DNA of 64,000 nucleotides from Viola odorata (Eukaryota; Streptophyta; Magnoliopsida; Malpighiales; Violaceae): contig OY829545.1 of NCBI GenBank assembly GCA_963691705.1, forward strand, positions 35,761,475 through 35,825,474. The letters are read 5' to 3'. Positions 40,811 through 53,216 of the stretch are shown piece by piece; positions within the stretch are counted from its first letter, which is position 1, and the number at the start of each line of letters is the position of its first letter. Position numbers and translations under genes: made by a program. A model generated the notes under the pieces. That model did no database searches. It was not told the origin of the DNA and saw only the letters and a program-made list of their open reading frames with translations.

Positions 40811-42554
40811 CATACATCACATTAGACAACTCTCTCTACTTTTCCTGGATAAAATGCTTGAATGCATCAATAAAGTTTCCTAATACTGATGCAAAAAATA
40901 TGCAAACTTGAGATGTAGGAAAAGGGATATTGCAATTTCTAGTTGGGGTGGAAAAAACCATCTCAAAATCCTTAGAGAGGACAAATTTCAACCTGGTTTT
41001 AAATTACTTTACGTCTTTTTCTTTTGGTCCTTTGTTTGTCCTAATAATGCTGATTGATATAGTCAGCCATATTATATTAGTTTATTCTTTGAACACATTT
41101 GATATTATATCATTCAACTGATTTTGATTAAATTATATTAGGGTTTTTGCATTCCCTCCTTACTCTTTGTGACTTTAGATGCTTCTTTGCTTCTTTTTTC
41201 AGTGTACTTTTTGCTTGGTAGTTGGCAGTAGAACTATATACAAGTCTGATTATTTTAAGGTCTACAATAGGAAAAAGGATGAGATATAAATCATGCAAGA
41301 TGAAACACATGATAGAATTAGTTTGACTTCTGATTGCTGGTTTTCGTTGACCATAGAAATACCTGCAATTTTAAATTGAGTACATATGTAATTTTTTTAA
41401 TGTTTATGCAAGAATTTTATTTTTAAATCCGTTTATTTCAATGTAGTATTTGTTTAGAAATTTAAATGCAAAAAATATATAGTATGAAACATGTTAGCTT
41501 AATAATCACATCAATAATAGCTTGTTTTTATAAAATATTTATTTTAAATTTTTTTGTAAAGAAAATTGGCATTATAAATGGATCAGTACTTAAAAAACCA
41601 AAAACCCATATAAAAAAAATTAAATAAAAAATTCGGGTCAGTCCGGGTCGACCCGAATTCAAACAGGTTGGCAAACCTCACCAACCAGGCGGGTCGTAGG
41701 CTGGTCGTGCTGACCCGTTTAGACCCTATAGTCATAAGACCAAAACGGCGTCGTTTTGGTTAATTAGATCAAAGCGACGTTGTTTAGTTTTAAACAAAAT
41801 GATGTCATTTTAATTAGTTCGATCTAAACGACGTCGTTTTCATTCAGCTGAAACGACATCGTTTCGCTTAACGGGTCAAATGGGTTGGGTCGGATCAACC
41901 CGCTACCTGGCGGGTCAGAAACGAATCGGGTCCCTTTTGAATCATTTTTTAAACGGGTCACGATAAATGGGTCGGGTTGGGTCGACCCTTTTTGACACCC
42001 CTAATCTAAACAATAATTATCTAGGTCGAAACTCGAGGTTGGTCAGGTCTAGCCTGGCTTTATAGGCTTCTAGGCTGACCACGGGCCTAACTTTATAAAC
42101 TAGAAATAAATACTATCCATTTTTGTTTCATTTTTCTTTAAAAAAAGGAAAAAATAAAGAAAAGACTAAAATATATTCATTATTTGTGTTTTCTCTTTAT
42201 ATCATTTTTTTTTTGCCAATTAAAGATACATTTTTTACTTCAATTTTTTCATGATTTGGCGTGTAAAACTAAACTAACAAAATATTGTTGTTATTCGTGA
42301 ATTTGTTTTCTTTTCTTTTTACATCAATTTCCAATTAATTCAGATTGCATAAATTAGGAAAATACGTAAATATGAGCTATGAGCGGGTAAAAAAATGCTA
42401 TATGAGTTGCACCTGAACTTCATCTTCAAAGCGCAGACACATTCCAAGCCCACCGACCATAGGCTCGGATTTGGTGAAAGCGTCCCCGCACATACCCACT
42501 AGGAAGTAGGGGAGGGAGGGAAATGTTTTTGTTTCTTGCTAGGAAAAATATTTT
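40811..42554. other. AT-rich intergenic DNA without a recognisable gene
   Basis: Nothing coding is seen. From 41635 to about 42005 there is GC-richer sequence with repeated GGGTCGACCC-like words ending GACACCCCTAA. This is the look of a hAT-type MITE end, but I find no matching left end. Confidence 0.5.
41739..41866. repeat. cluster of ACGACGTCGT-type palindromes
   Basis: The cluster has a near-perfect 22-bp palindrome at 41739-41760, degenerate copies at 41771-41785 and about 41797-41812, a perfect 14-bp palindrome AAACGACGTCGTTT at 41826-41839, and another copy at 41850-41863. Four of the five are centred on a GACGTC-like core. Confidence 0.75.
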
Positions 42555-43312
42555 AGGGTTTTAAGGTATAGGAGTTTCAACATACTTGTCCTTTACGTTT
42601 TCATACTTTTTAGATTTTAGTCCCAGTCGTTAAAATTTCCGTCCAAAACTCTAATAAAGTATTAAAAATATTTTTTTATATTAAAATATAATAAAAATTC
42701 AAAAAATTATAAAAAATGCAGAAAAATGGAGATTGATTTTCTTATAATAATATTTTTAAATAATAAAAACAAGAAAAAGTAAGAAATTATAAAAAAAATA
42801 GAAAGTAAAAATATTAGATAAAAATTCAAAAAATTACATAAAAAATATAAAAATCGTAAAAGTATATATTGAATTGGTTAGCTACTTAACTTTGTGGGCT
42901 GAACAAATTAGTTAGCTGCTTAGTTTTTTTGTAACCTTTTAAAGTTCGTTATATATTTTAATGTAATTCATTTATTTAATATTTTTATTTTCTCCTATTT
43001 TTTAATATTTTTTATAATTTCTTACTTTTTCTTATTTTTTTATTTTTTTAATTATTAAAATATTATCATAAGAAAATCAATCTCTATTTTTCTGCATTTT
43101 TATAATTTTTTAAATTTTATTATATTTTTATACTTTTTAATAATATTTTAATATTAAAAAAACTCATTTTTTAATGTTTGTTAAAGTTTTGGACGAAAAT
43201 TTTGATGGTATGGATTAAAATCTAAAAAATGCAAAAATGTCAAGGACTAAAGTGTTGTGTCTCAAACGTCAGAGACTAAGATGTCGAGACCCCAATACCT
43301 TAGGGACCCTAG
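42555..43312. mobile_element. foldback element with arms of about 300 bp
   Basis: The left arm starts AGGGTTTTAAGGTATAGGAG. The right end, reverse-complemented, starts AGGGTCCCTAAGGTATTGGGG. Both arms then share GTCCAAAACT, ATGCAGAAAAAT, GAGATTGATTTTCTTAT and AAGAAAAAGTAAGAAAT in the same order. The centre is a short unique segment near 42870-42930. AATATTTT flanks both sides, but the exact duplication is not resolved. No coding. Probably non-autonomous DNA transposon. Confidence 0.75.
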
Positions 43313-43843
43313 AATATTTTCTCCTATTTTTATTTAAATCAAGCCTTAAGTTGAAACAAAATAATCTTTAGGTTTGTTAAATTTACCTTCATAAGGTATT
43401 TTCCATTATATATTGAGAATTTCAAAATTTTAACTCCAAAAATTCACGTAATACTACCTATCACAGTGGGAAAAGTATATTCTAAATATGTATGTGAGTT
43501 ATTATATGACCTTTCACATTTGATAAACAATGTTGTATATTAAATTAGGTGAATCTTTTTGAGTCGGAAATTCAAAATGGGCGATTTTGACCAATTTAAT
43601 AAATATAGGAGTGGAAAGAATTCTTAAAATTTTCTTTTATGAAATTAGAACAAAAGAAATTTAGGAATACCGTCATACAGTCTTATCTTAGGTCTATGAC
43701 AATACATGGAAGGGTCACAAAACTAAACGAGGAAAACTATAACTAGTCCGCACTAAGGACAAGCCTACGATTAAGCACCTAAACTATCTGTCATTATATG
43801 CTGTCAATAGTCAATACTCATGTCTACTAACCATTCATGTTAT
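43313..43843. other. AT-rich 3' flank of the host-like gene
   Basis: No gene or repeat is recognised. It lies just downstream of the minus-strand gene ending at 43844. Confidence 0.5.
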
Positions 43844-46700
43844 TCAACTGAAGAATAGAGGATCTTTTTTCTGCCGGAATGTCTCAAACAGCTGCTTGCA
43901 GTGCCCAGTCGCCAGTCTTTTGCAGTCATCTACACCTTTGCTGTCATAAGCCGCCAAATCAGCAACAGATTTCTTAAGCTTCCCTTGGTGATCCCCATCA
44001 TTGAGAAACTTCCCCAGCGCGATTCCCCTACAAAAACATGTACAATTTGCCTTTGTTATAGATGTTGTAAAGTGAAACAAGTGGTTGCCCTTGACACAAA
44101 AAAAGTCATATCCACAACCTCAATCTCTAACCTCATTGATCAATTCATGAAATTGAGGTTAATGAGCTAATATGATCATACCTGCTCGAGTCAGAGGAGT
44201 TAAATCCTCTTCTTTTAGAAGTTGAAGACTTTCTCAATGAGATTTGCTGTCTGTACAGAACACAGACAGCCTTCATAGAAACTTCAGCATCTTTCTCAAA
44301 TGCAGAAGCCATGTCAGTTTCAGATTTCCATTCTTTGTTATCTTTATTTCCTTGCTCTTTTGGTAGAAAGAAAGTTGGAATGTCGGATTGAAGATCCAGA
44401 TCTTCTGACTCAGAGGAGCTGGAACTGTTATCACTATTACATAACTCATCAATATTAAACTTGCCTGCTGGAATGGGAGACTTGAAGAGTGATCCCATTG
44501 GTTCCTCATGTTTCATCGAAAGCACTGGATCCAACCTAGATGGAGTAAAAACCTTTCCTCTAACATTAGTTCCAGGAGACATATATGTTAAGGAGCATGA
44601 ATTTCCAGCGAAATTCTTAGGCCCTTGAGTCAGTTTTTGACATTTCATCATTGTACCTCTACCAGTCATAGGATTGTTGTCAAAATCTTGATCATTTTCA
44701 TGACTAACCCCATCATCATTTCCATCTCTATTGACAGATGCAGGTTGTTTCCTTTTTAGAGTTCTGTTCTCATTTCCAACAACTTTCTGACCAGAGCCTG
44801 CAATATCTACATGCTCTTCTGTAGCTATATCTTTTCCTGAAACTTCACATGAACCATCTTCGTAATCGCTATCAACAATTTGAATGACTTGTTCTAGTAT
44901 GCATTTCTCATTGCCTGGTATAGGAAAACAATGTCCTCACATCAAAGTACATCAAGAAAATATCAACCGAAACAAAGAACATATATTTTCGACCAAAAAG
45001 TTCTGAGGACAAGCAGAAATTGCATCTAGAGAAAAACACATGAAAGATTCATTTTTATTAGAATACACTATATAGTAAGAAGCTTCCTATCAATGTGATC
45101 AAAACATACCATAATTACAATTCATTAAAAAGGAAAGCAATTCTTTATCAATAAGCAAGTACAAATAATAATCCTAGAATACCTAAAATAGCAGTCTTTC
45201 CATTCCCATTGTCTGTCAACTCGCAGCTGGAACCTCCACCTCCACTCGCTTTAGAGACAATTTTCTCACCATATCCGCATGTGCCTGCTTCTTTTTTCAC
45301 ATCAGTACCACCCCTCTCACACATCTTGCTGACATACTCAGCAGCTCTAACCCTCGCTGATATGATCCTAGCCCCATGGCTAACCCCAGTGAGGTTAATG
45401 CAACCCCTAGACATGGAGACAAGGCAGGAGACGCTGTTTGATCAAGCTTTCAGTCATAGGATGACATGGAAGGTGGCTTGGAGGCACCTAGCACAAGGTT
45501 TGACATCCATCCGAGTAAACCCTTGGAAGAACGGCTTCAATAAAAGATCCAGCATATATACAAGACCTATTGGAGTCTTAGGAAGGTTGTGTCCAAGTTT
45601 CAGAGCATTCGGACAAGTAAATCTCAAGGTGGATCATTGTGGCATTCTAGCTGTCAAGGAGAAGACTCCCAGGCACGACCAGCGACTTCGATTGAACCTA
45701 GACGGCTCTGTACATATCGGAATCGTGCGATAGACCACTCGTTGGAAACTTCAGGATGTTAGCTTTCATTTGAGACAAGATTCAGCTCATTTGGACCAGT
45801 GGTTTTAATGTTATGGATGTAAACATTATGGTGCGCAGTCTGTGCGCGAGACAACATACAACTTGAAGTTTCGGCCCAAACCTTGGCCCGATGATGGAGA
45901 ACTCGACATGAGCTGCTGGAATGTATTAAATATATTTATATTTACTTTAATTAGTTTCCTTAATTAATTAGTTAGTAATGGCAGCAACCTTGTTTCCATT
46001 TATTGATTAATTAGTTAATCAGTTTATTAGCTAATTAAGTTATTACCTTATTTAGAACTCCTACTTCTATTACTATTAGGGTTTCCTTGTAAAATTATAA
46101 AAGGAGCCGCTTGGCCTCCTTAGAAACTTGGCTGATTATTGATAAAGATATATTCTTATATTCTCTGCCCCTTTTTGCGTTCAACAACGAATGAACCGTG
46201 TTCTTCTTGAGTCTTGTAAGCTTGAGTCGTTCCAAGTAAAACCCCAAATTACTTCCATTAATTGTCTGTTCTAGGTTGATATTCGCAAGGAATATAGGCT
46301 TAGCGATTCGATTAAGATCCTTCCTTATTCGAGTTAGGTTGGTTGATGCTTAGCAATCAGCAGGCTTAATTGCTTAAGAAAGTTATCCATTCCGCAGGGA
46401 AATCCCGTCTTGAACAAAGATCAAAATTGGTGCTACGTCTCCTTTGCAAACAAGGATCGTATCACTCGCTCCAAGACCACTCGAACCACTAGCGCGATCT
46501 CCATTGACCAGCTCCTGCAAACAAGAATCACCCACACCTACTTCCTCTCTCATATCCCCGCTGCCCTGTTTGCAATCCTCCGCATTCTCAGTAGGGTCCC
46601 CGTTTTCCTCCAGAACCACGACCTGCCCTATTTCTCGTTTCACAATCCCCTCACTACCATTCTTCACATCAGCACTATACAACTTTGCTACATCATCCAT
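43844..46700 (-). pseudogene. host-like nuclear-type protein gene of unknown function, exon split by solo LTR S
   Basis: Exons on the minus strand: 46700-46465 (start MDDVAKLYSADVKNG) joined to 45357-45182 once S and one CTCGC copy are removed; 44914-44182; 44027-43844. Introns have GTATTC...ATACCAG and GTATGATC...TTTTGTAG ends, and both junctions keep phase. The predicted protein is about 440 residues, acidic and Ser-rich, with a basic KRKQP patch. A conserved-looking C-terminus contains ALGKFLNDGDHQGKLKK and CKRLATGHCKQLFE. I do not recognise the family. Apart from the LTR no stop or shift was found. The 5' side ends 13 bp upstream of the ATG at the LTR of element G, so the promoter is displaced too. 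Confidence 0.75.
45358..46464 (+). repeat. solo LTR S inserted in a coding exon
   Basis: The LTR is 1107 bp, starts TGATATGATCCTAG, ends AGGATCGTATCA, and is flanked by an exact CTCGC duplication (45353-45357, 46465-46469). Its right half (from about 45763) matches the E LTR from about 60115. The core promoter ATTATAAAAGGAGCC and the AAGGAG...CTCCTT hairpin are at 46094-46121. No internal element sequence is present, so it is a solo LTR left by recombination between two LTRs. Confidence 0.92.
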
Positions 46701-46713
46701 TATCGAACTAACC

Positions 46714-47475
46714 TGATACGAGCATGGACCCTCCGGTGCTTGCACATATTGCACGGGAAAGGCCTCCCGCGTGGCCTATCTATCTTCCTCGCACGGTTCT
46801 CACGGGTTGTTCTGCCAAACCATGACACATCCGCGCCTCCAACCCTAGCAAGTCGTGAGCCCCTGGCTGAGCCCATATCCGAGCCCTTGGCTGAGCCCGT
46901 GTCCGAGCCCTTGGCCGAGCCCATGGCCAAGCCCACCTTCATTGCTGCCAAGACCAAGCCCCTTTGTCTAAGGGTGTAAGGGTATTTACCCCTTTTGTTT
47001 AGACTTAAGTATTTAAAGTGCATTTTATTCATTTCAGCAATTGTCTTTGATTTTGTTGAGTTATCTCCTTCCAAGACCATTTAGCTTAGGAATTAGGGTT
47101 AAGGCTCCCTAAGAGTCACACTTCATCTTCTTCATCAAAACAGCTGGGTTGTTCATTAGTGTTCAAGTAAGAGTTGTTTGTTATTTGAGAGATCCTTCTT
47201 TATTTTGTAACAAGGTTGCTCTAGCTAGTCTAGAGAGGGTTTGTTGGATATTGAAGTTCGATTTATTGTTGTTCATCAAAACACCTTCCATTTCATCCAA
47301 AAGTCCGCTGCACTCTTCCGCAATCTCCTTGCGACGTTATCTTCTCCATTGAATGCCTTGAATCATCCATCAATCCACCAAACATCCATATGTTTACCAC
47401 CTCCAAAAGGAGACTAGATCCTTGCTGCCTTCTCCTCACGGATTCATCCTCCAAATCGAAGTCGAGCTTTTATCA
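46714..47475 (+). repeat. 5' LTR of element G
   Basis: It starts TGATACGAGCATGG and ends CTTTTATCA, directly followed by AG and TGGTAGCGGAGC, the primer site shared with the CRM group. The U3 holds an 18-bp-type repeat (GAGCCCTTGGCYGAGCCC) near 46858-46930. The candidate left flank is TAACC, but no 3' LTR was found to confirm it. Confidence 0.65.
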
Positions 47476-47919
47476 AGTGGTAGCGGAGCTCCAAGCTGTC
47501 TTCTAGGTTGGTAAACTCCTTTTCTACGGTTAGAATCATCTCCTCTACCGTAGAACATCTATCTTTTGTGCTGAATTTTTTTTCTATTTTTCACCATTTT
47601 TGTCACCTTTCCACTAAATTGCTAAAACTCATTTTCCTCGAGTTTCCACGGGTCAAACACCTTCCAACTTCATTTCTACTGTTTAAACATTGATTCCTAC
47701 CATAGGTTTCAATTAATCTTCATTTGGAATGTTTTGTTCTTGGTAAATTTTTTGTCTTCTAGTGTGCTGATTTTTTAGGAAACACAATTGCTGAATTGTT
47801 TGGTATTTTTGTGCATCTAAATGGACGAAATTTCATCTTCTTTAAGTATGAATGCTTGCTGATTTGGAGCTTCCTTTGATGAGCCATGAGAGCCATGTGG
47901 ACTTAAGTTGTTTGCTAGC
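47476..47919 (+). other. element G leader with primer binding site (continues at 60020-60114)
   Basis: TGGTAGCGGAGC is at 47478-47489, then GGTTGGTAAACTCC as in the leaders of A, C and E. There is no coding. The Harbinger element interrupts it, and the leader resumes at 60020 for about 95 bp before LTR sequence of E begins. G therefore has no recognisable gag or pol in this window. Confidence 0.6.
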
Positions 47920-49862
47920 TAAGGCCTCATTTACTTCGGAGAACTTTCAGTTTGAAAATTTGTTGTTTTTCATTTCAAACAGAAAACTGGAGAAAACTGG
48001 AGATCGTGTTTACTTCGCAATAACTGAAAACATTTTCCTGTTCTGAAAAACTAGAAAATGTGTTTACTTGTAAAATTTTCCTGATCTGAAAACTGGAGAA
48101 CGTGTTTACTTCGCACTAATTTCCAAATTATTGCAAAACCAAAAACAATTTTGTTCCAACAACTTGATTTCTTTAATGAAAAAAATCATGTTATTATTTT
48201 CTTCTTGTTGATACCCGAATTTTGACGCCATTTTTAATCAATTTTAGCATTTATGTCATTTTACTTAATTTACTGTCATTTTTAGTTAATTTACTGTCGC
48301 TAGCATTTTTAAATTTTCCTTCGCATTTTAGCATCGTCAGCTTTCGAAATCGCGTTTTTAATTTTTCATCACGTATTTTCATTATTATTATCATTAATAT
48401 TTTTAGCTTTAAAAATCACATTTTTAACTATCCGGCAGTCATTTGTTAGTTTTTTCTTCGTTTTAGGTCATCTCATGATTTTTAGGATTTTTAATATTTT
48501 AGCGCATTTTTTAGTATTTTTATTTTTTATTATTATTTTCGTTCGAGCTTTTATTGGACCCGAGTAAGTCCGCTCGGACAATAGCTTGAATTTGGAATGT
48601 TTTCCATCAACTAGTTGCTAGCTTTTTTTCCGTTCACAACGGTCTACAGCGTTTCGTGTAATTTTCGGCGTAACGTCATTATTTTTCCGTCCGAACGTTT
48701 CACGTTTTTGAACGAGAAAATAAACACGTTAAACGAAAAATCCTCATCATTCACTGTAGACGGTTAAACCCGTCATATTTTTCTCTACGTGCTGGTACCT
48801 TCGGCTCGAAAATTCAGAACGTTTGCTCGCAGGAATCGGCTCGAGGCCATTTAAATAATGTAAAAGGTAATTTGATCACAACCGTTGATCTGGTCAACCA
48901 AGAAAAGTCAACCAGATCAACGGTTGACAATTTAATGTGCATGGTGCACATGAACAGTGCCAAGGAGCATGCAGCGGAGCAGACTACCGGGCTACCTACT
49001 CCCGTCGTGTCCTAGCCTGCTCCCGCCGTTTCCCGTCCCATCCACCATCATCACAGCCACCGTAGCTGCCACCTCTCCTCTCCTAGCCCCGCCAGCGCAC
49101 GAGAAAAGGCCACCACGCGCAGCCACGCCCTCAAAGCCACGCGATCCTTCGGCTATAAATACCGAGCCCCATCCAACGTTCAAACGGTACCAATTTTGCA
49201 AGAGAAAGCTCTGCCCCTCCTCCCTCTTGACTGATAGCTCATGTAGAGCATCAGTTGCCAAGTTCCAAGCTTTTCCAGTAAGCTTTTTCAAACTTTCTTT
49301 TCTTTCATTTTTATGCATTTTTCTTCTTTAATTCGTTTGGCTTGATTTTGAGTAGATAAATTACTTATTTTTATGCCATTAATTCATGTGCATGATGTAG
49401 ATTAAATACCCGTTTTCAATTTAAAAAATCGTTAGCTAGATTGTGTGAATTAATTAGTTTTCGATAATTAACGGTTTCGTCATTTTTTCAAAATTAAACT
49501 CCGTACGGTTTTCGCTAAAATTCGAGGTTAGTATGGTCGGCAAGCCGTCGAAAAGACGAGTGTCTCGGTATGAATATTTTTTGAAACAGTCACCTGTGGC
49601 CGGAGCTTGGCCAAGGGAGAAGACAATGAATAGTGCCCCTTTGGCCTATTCAACGTGTGAAAGGTGATGGGCCAAGCCCATCACCATCCTTTCATTTTTT
49701 ATGGGCCAGGCACTATTCCTGGCCCATTTCCTTGCCTTTTTTTCAATTTGAGCCCAACCCATTGTCATTTTTCCTAGATCTTGGATTGTGTTTTTTTCGT
49801 AAAATATTCGTATGCTTCGTATGATTATTTGTCGTACTAACAATTTAATTTTTTTTTACCTA

Positions 49863-50760
49863 TCAACTGTTTACATTATTCGTACTTTAATTTTTCGTAA
49901 TTTACTTTCGGCAATTTAAATTCAATTTACCGCCTACATGGTCGGTCGCAAATATCAACTGTTTATTTTCTGCAAATATCAACTGTTTAAATTCTTCGCA
50001 CTTTAATTTTCCGCAATCTACTTTCGGCAATTTAAATTCAAATTACCGCCTACATGGTCGGTCGCAAAAATCAACTGTTTATTTTCTGCAAATATCAACT
50101 GTTTAAATTCTTCGCACTTTAAATTTCCGCAATTTACTTTCGGCAATTTAAATTCAATCATTCATTTTACCGCCTACATGGTCGGTCGTATTTTAATTTT
50201 CGTAAATATCAACTGCTTTAATTTTTCACAAGCTGCTGGAAATTCTTCCGCAACATCAACTGTTTCATTTTCTGCAATATCAACCGTTTTATTTTCTGCA
50301 ATATCAACTGTTTTAATATTCTGCAATATCAACTGCTTTAATTTTCTGCAATGTCAATTGCTTTCATTTTCTGCAGTATCAATCATTAAAATTTCTGTAA
50401 ATCGTCAACTGTTTTAAAATTTCTGTAAATCATCAACTGCTGTTTATTTTTCTGCAAATTATCAACTCAGCATTTAAATTTTCGTATGTGTTAAATCAAT
50501 CATTTCTTGCATGCAATCAACTCAGCATTTAATTTTCGTATGCGTTAAATCAATCATTTCTCGCATGCAATCAACTCAGCATTTAATTTTCGTATGCGTT
50601 AAATCAATCATTTCTCGCATGCAATCAACTCATTATTTAAATCCTTGCACTTATCAAACTCAGTATTTAATTCTCGTACGTGTTAAATCCATCATTTATC
50701 GCATGCAATCAACTGTCATTTAAATTCTCGCATTCATAAAATTGTTTATTTATTTCTCGA
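49863..50760. repeat. tandem repeats inside LTR F
   Basis: Three blocks in series. About 120-bp units contain CCGCCTACATGGTCGGTCG (49930, 50046, 50170). Units of about 25 bp contain ATATCAACTGTTTTATTTTC (50230-50460). About 55-bp units contain TTAAATCAATCATTTC and GCATGCAATCAACTC (50489, 50543, 50597, then a diverged copy near 50684). Confidence 0.85.
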
Positions 50761-51093
50761 GTTATCGCTAACACTCTCATTTTGTAGGTTTTAATTTCAA
50801 GCTTCGCTCGAAAGTACGCCTTTCGATTCCTTTTTATTTATTCGATGCTATCTGCAAATATCAATTGTATGCATGATATATAGAACTGCTAGAATTAAAA
50901 TCAACCCATATGAACAACGTGTTTAAAGACTTGCTTAAAATACGATGCTCATATGATTTTAAATTCTCGATTATATTGACTGCATGTACATGGGGACTTT
51001 CGGTCCCACATCAGTTTATCATTTCAAAAACCTTTCATTTAATCTGTACTCTGCTAAGCTATCCATGATAGAATCACGTAGTAATTAATTTAA

Positions 51094-53216
51094 GGGTTTT
51101 TTGCATGAAGGCCCCCTGTACTAAAAAAAAAAACAGCTTCCTCCCCTAAACAATAAAAATTCAAATACTGCCCCCTGAACTCTAAGTCAATTGCAAAGGG
51201 AGGCCCTTCTGTTAGTCAACTTTAACTTTCATCCATTTTGACCTGCAATAGCAGGTTAACAGGTTTTTTCCTTTTTTTTTCCTTTTTTTTTCTTTTTTTT
51301 TCTTTAAAAATTTAGAAAAATAATATAATTAATTTAAAAAATGCAAAAAAATAATATAAATAATTTAAAAAATCCAAAAAAATAATGTAATTAATTTAAA
51401 AATCCAGAAAAATAATTTAATTAATTTTAAAAATAATGTAATTAATTAAAAATTGTAAAAAATAATGTATTAATTTAAAAAATTTAGAAAAATATTTTAT
51501 TTTATTTTTAAAAATTCAGAAAAATTATAAAAATTTAAAAAAATGTAAAATTTTTTTAAAAAATTATAAATTATAAAAAAATGTTTATAATTGAAAACGA
51601 CGTCGCTACTCATCAAGCCAGTAGATTCTTCATCCAAGAACAGATCATCCTTCTTCCTTGTAACTCCATGGATCACAACCACCACACACCAATCAGAACA
51701 GACCCACGTTCCATGTCGCATGGGTCAACAGCAAGAACACCACGGTCAACACCCCAAGCACCATCTCCTCCGACCACTACTGCTAATCGCCCAAATCCAA
51801 ATCCCGACCACCACACTGCCACCACCGCTGCCAAGCTCATTAAACCACCCAATCCCTCACAACAGCCACGACCAATTATCCTCCACCAAACCTCCAGCAC
51901 CGCCGGACCATTCCTCGACAGATCGTCTCACAGATCCACCACCGATCCTCACCTGGCGGCGACACCTCTAGTCTCCGCTCCGCTGCCTCTCTTTCGTCGG
52001 GTGCGCTGGACCTTTCGAGTCCACATCTCGTTGTGTCTCCGGAAGCTTTGCTGCGTCCTCGGTCGTCTGCGCTAGGCAGCATCTCCGATCGCCTTAGATC
52101 GGCGGTGCTCTGCTGTCCTACGCATATAGAAGCCAGCAGATCTGATCTTGTCCTCTTCCAGTAGTCGTTCCCTCCGTAGGACCTGAGAAGTAGATCGGCG
52201 TCCTAAGACCTCCAAACCCTTAGATCCGCCAAATACAACAACAGAATCACCACAATAACACCTTTACCCATTTCCGATCTCCACACCCTCACCCTCTGCT
52301 GGCTTCTATATGTGTAGGACAGCTCAGCTCCCTGTCGCCAACAGCATCGTCATTTGAAACACCCTCCTCTCTCATATTTATTCTCGATCTCCCTATCCAT
52401 TAAACCAAATACACCTTAAACCTGGTTGCTTTGTTTGTTTGATTTGGTTTGAAGGGACTTCGTGGGCCCTTATCGTTTCTTTTGCAGATTGGAGTTCGGA
52501 ATTTGTTTTCCTTTTCCATTTGATTCCTTATCCAATGATTCCTTATCTTTTGGGTGCTGTATTGGATGCAGTATCGTGTTTGTGGTGTATAGTATCTTGA
52601 TGTTGAAGTTTTAGACTCTTGTTGTTACTGTCCCTTATTTGATAAGGCTGTTTTGATACCAAAATTTATAAATTATATATATATTAATTTATAATATTTT
52701 TTTTGAAATTTTTACATTTTTTTGGGATTTTTGTATTTTTTTGAATTTTTATAATTTTTCTGAATTTTTAAAAATAATATAAAATATTTTTCTAATTTTT
52801 TTAAATTAATATATTATTTTTAGAATTTTTTAAATTAATTAAATTATTTTTCACAATTTTTAAAATTAATTACATTATTTTTAAAATTAATTAAATTATT
52901 TTTCTGAATTTTTAAATTAATTACATTATTTTTTTGGATTTTTAAAATTATTTATATTATTTTTTTGCATTTTTAAAATTAATTATATTATTTTTCTAAA
53001 TTTTTAAAGAAAAGAAAAGAAAAGAAAAGGAAAAAAAAAGGAAAAAACCTGTTAACCTGCTATTGTAGGTCAAAATGGATGAAAGTTAAAGTTGACTAAC
53101 AGAAGGGCCTCCCTTTGCAATTGACTTAGAGTTCAGGGGGTAGTATTTGATTTTTTATAGTTTAGGGGAGGAAGCTGTTTTTTTTTTAGTACAGGAGGCT
53201 TTCATGCAAAAAACCC
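51094..53216. mobile_element. MULE with long terminal inverted repeats (Pack-MULE-like)
   Basis: TIRs of about 500 bp start GGGTTTTTTGCATGAAGGCC at each end. The 9-bp TSD TTAATTTAA is at 51085-51093 and 53217-53225, diagnostic of Mutator-like elements. The core (about 51583-52650) is GC-richer and gene-like, with a Pro/Thr/His-rich open frame 51581-52075 and an intron-like AT-rich stretch. It contains no transposase. It may be a captured host fragment. A 28-bp inverted repeat (CTGTCCTACGCATATAGAAG type) lies at 52108-52135 and 52295-52322. Confidence 0.88.

Noticed and set aside
41635..42005. Complete hAT-like MITE
   Set aside because: A right end GACACCCCTAA is plausible, but no matching left inverted repeat or 8-bp duplication was found.
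45358..45414. N-terminal codons MSRGCINLTGVSHGARI of an apparent small gene
   Set aside because: They lie inside solo LTR S. The host frame enters from 46465 instead.
46410..46979. Plus-strand frame with LAEPISEPLAEP repeats
   Set aside because: It spans host exon antisense, the target duplication and the U3 of G, so it is a chance frame over a short repeat.
48957..49331. Pro/Ser-rich frame in LTR F as a gene
   Set aside because: It overlaps the TATA box and presumed transcription start of the LTR and has no recognisable domain.
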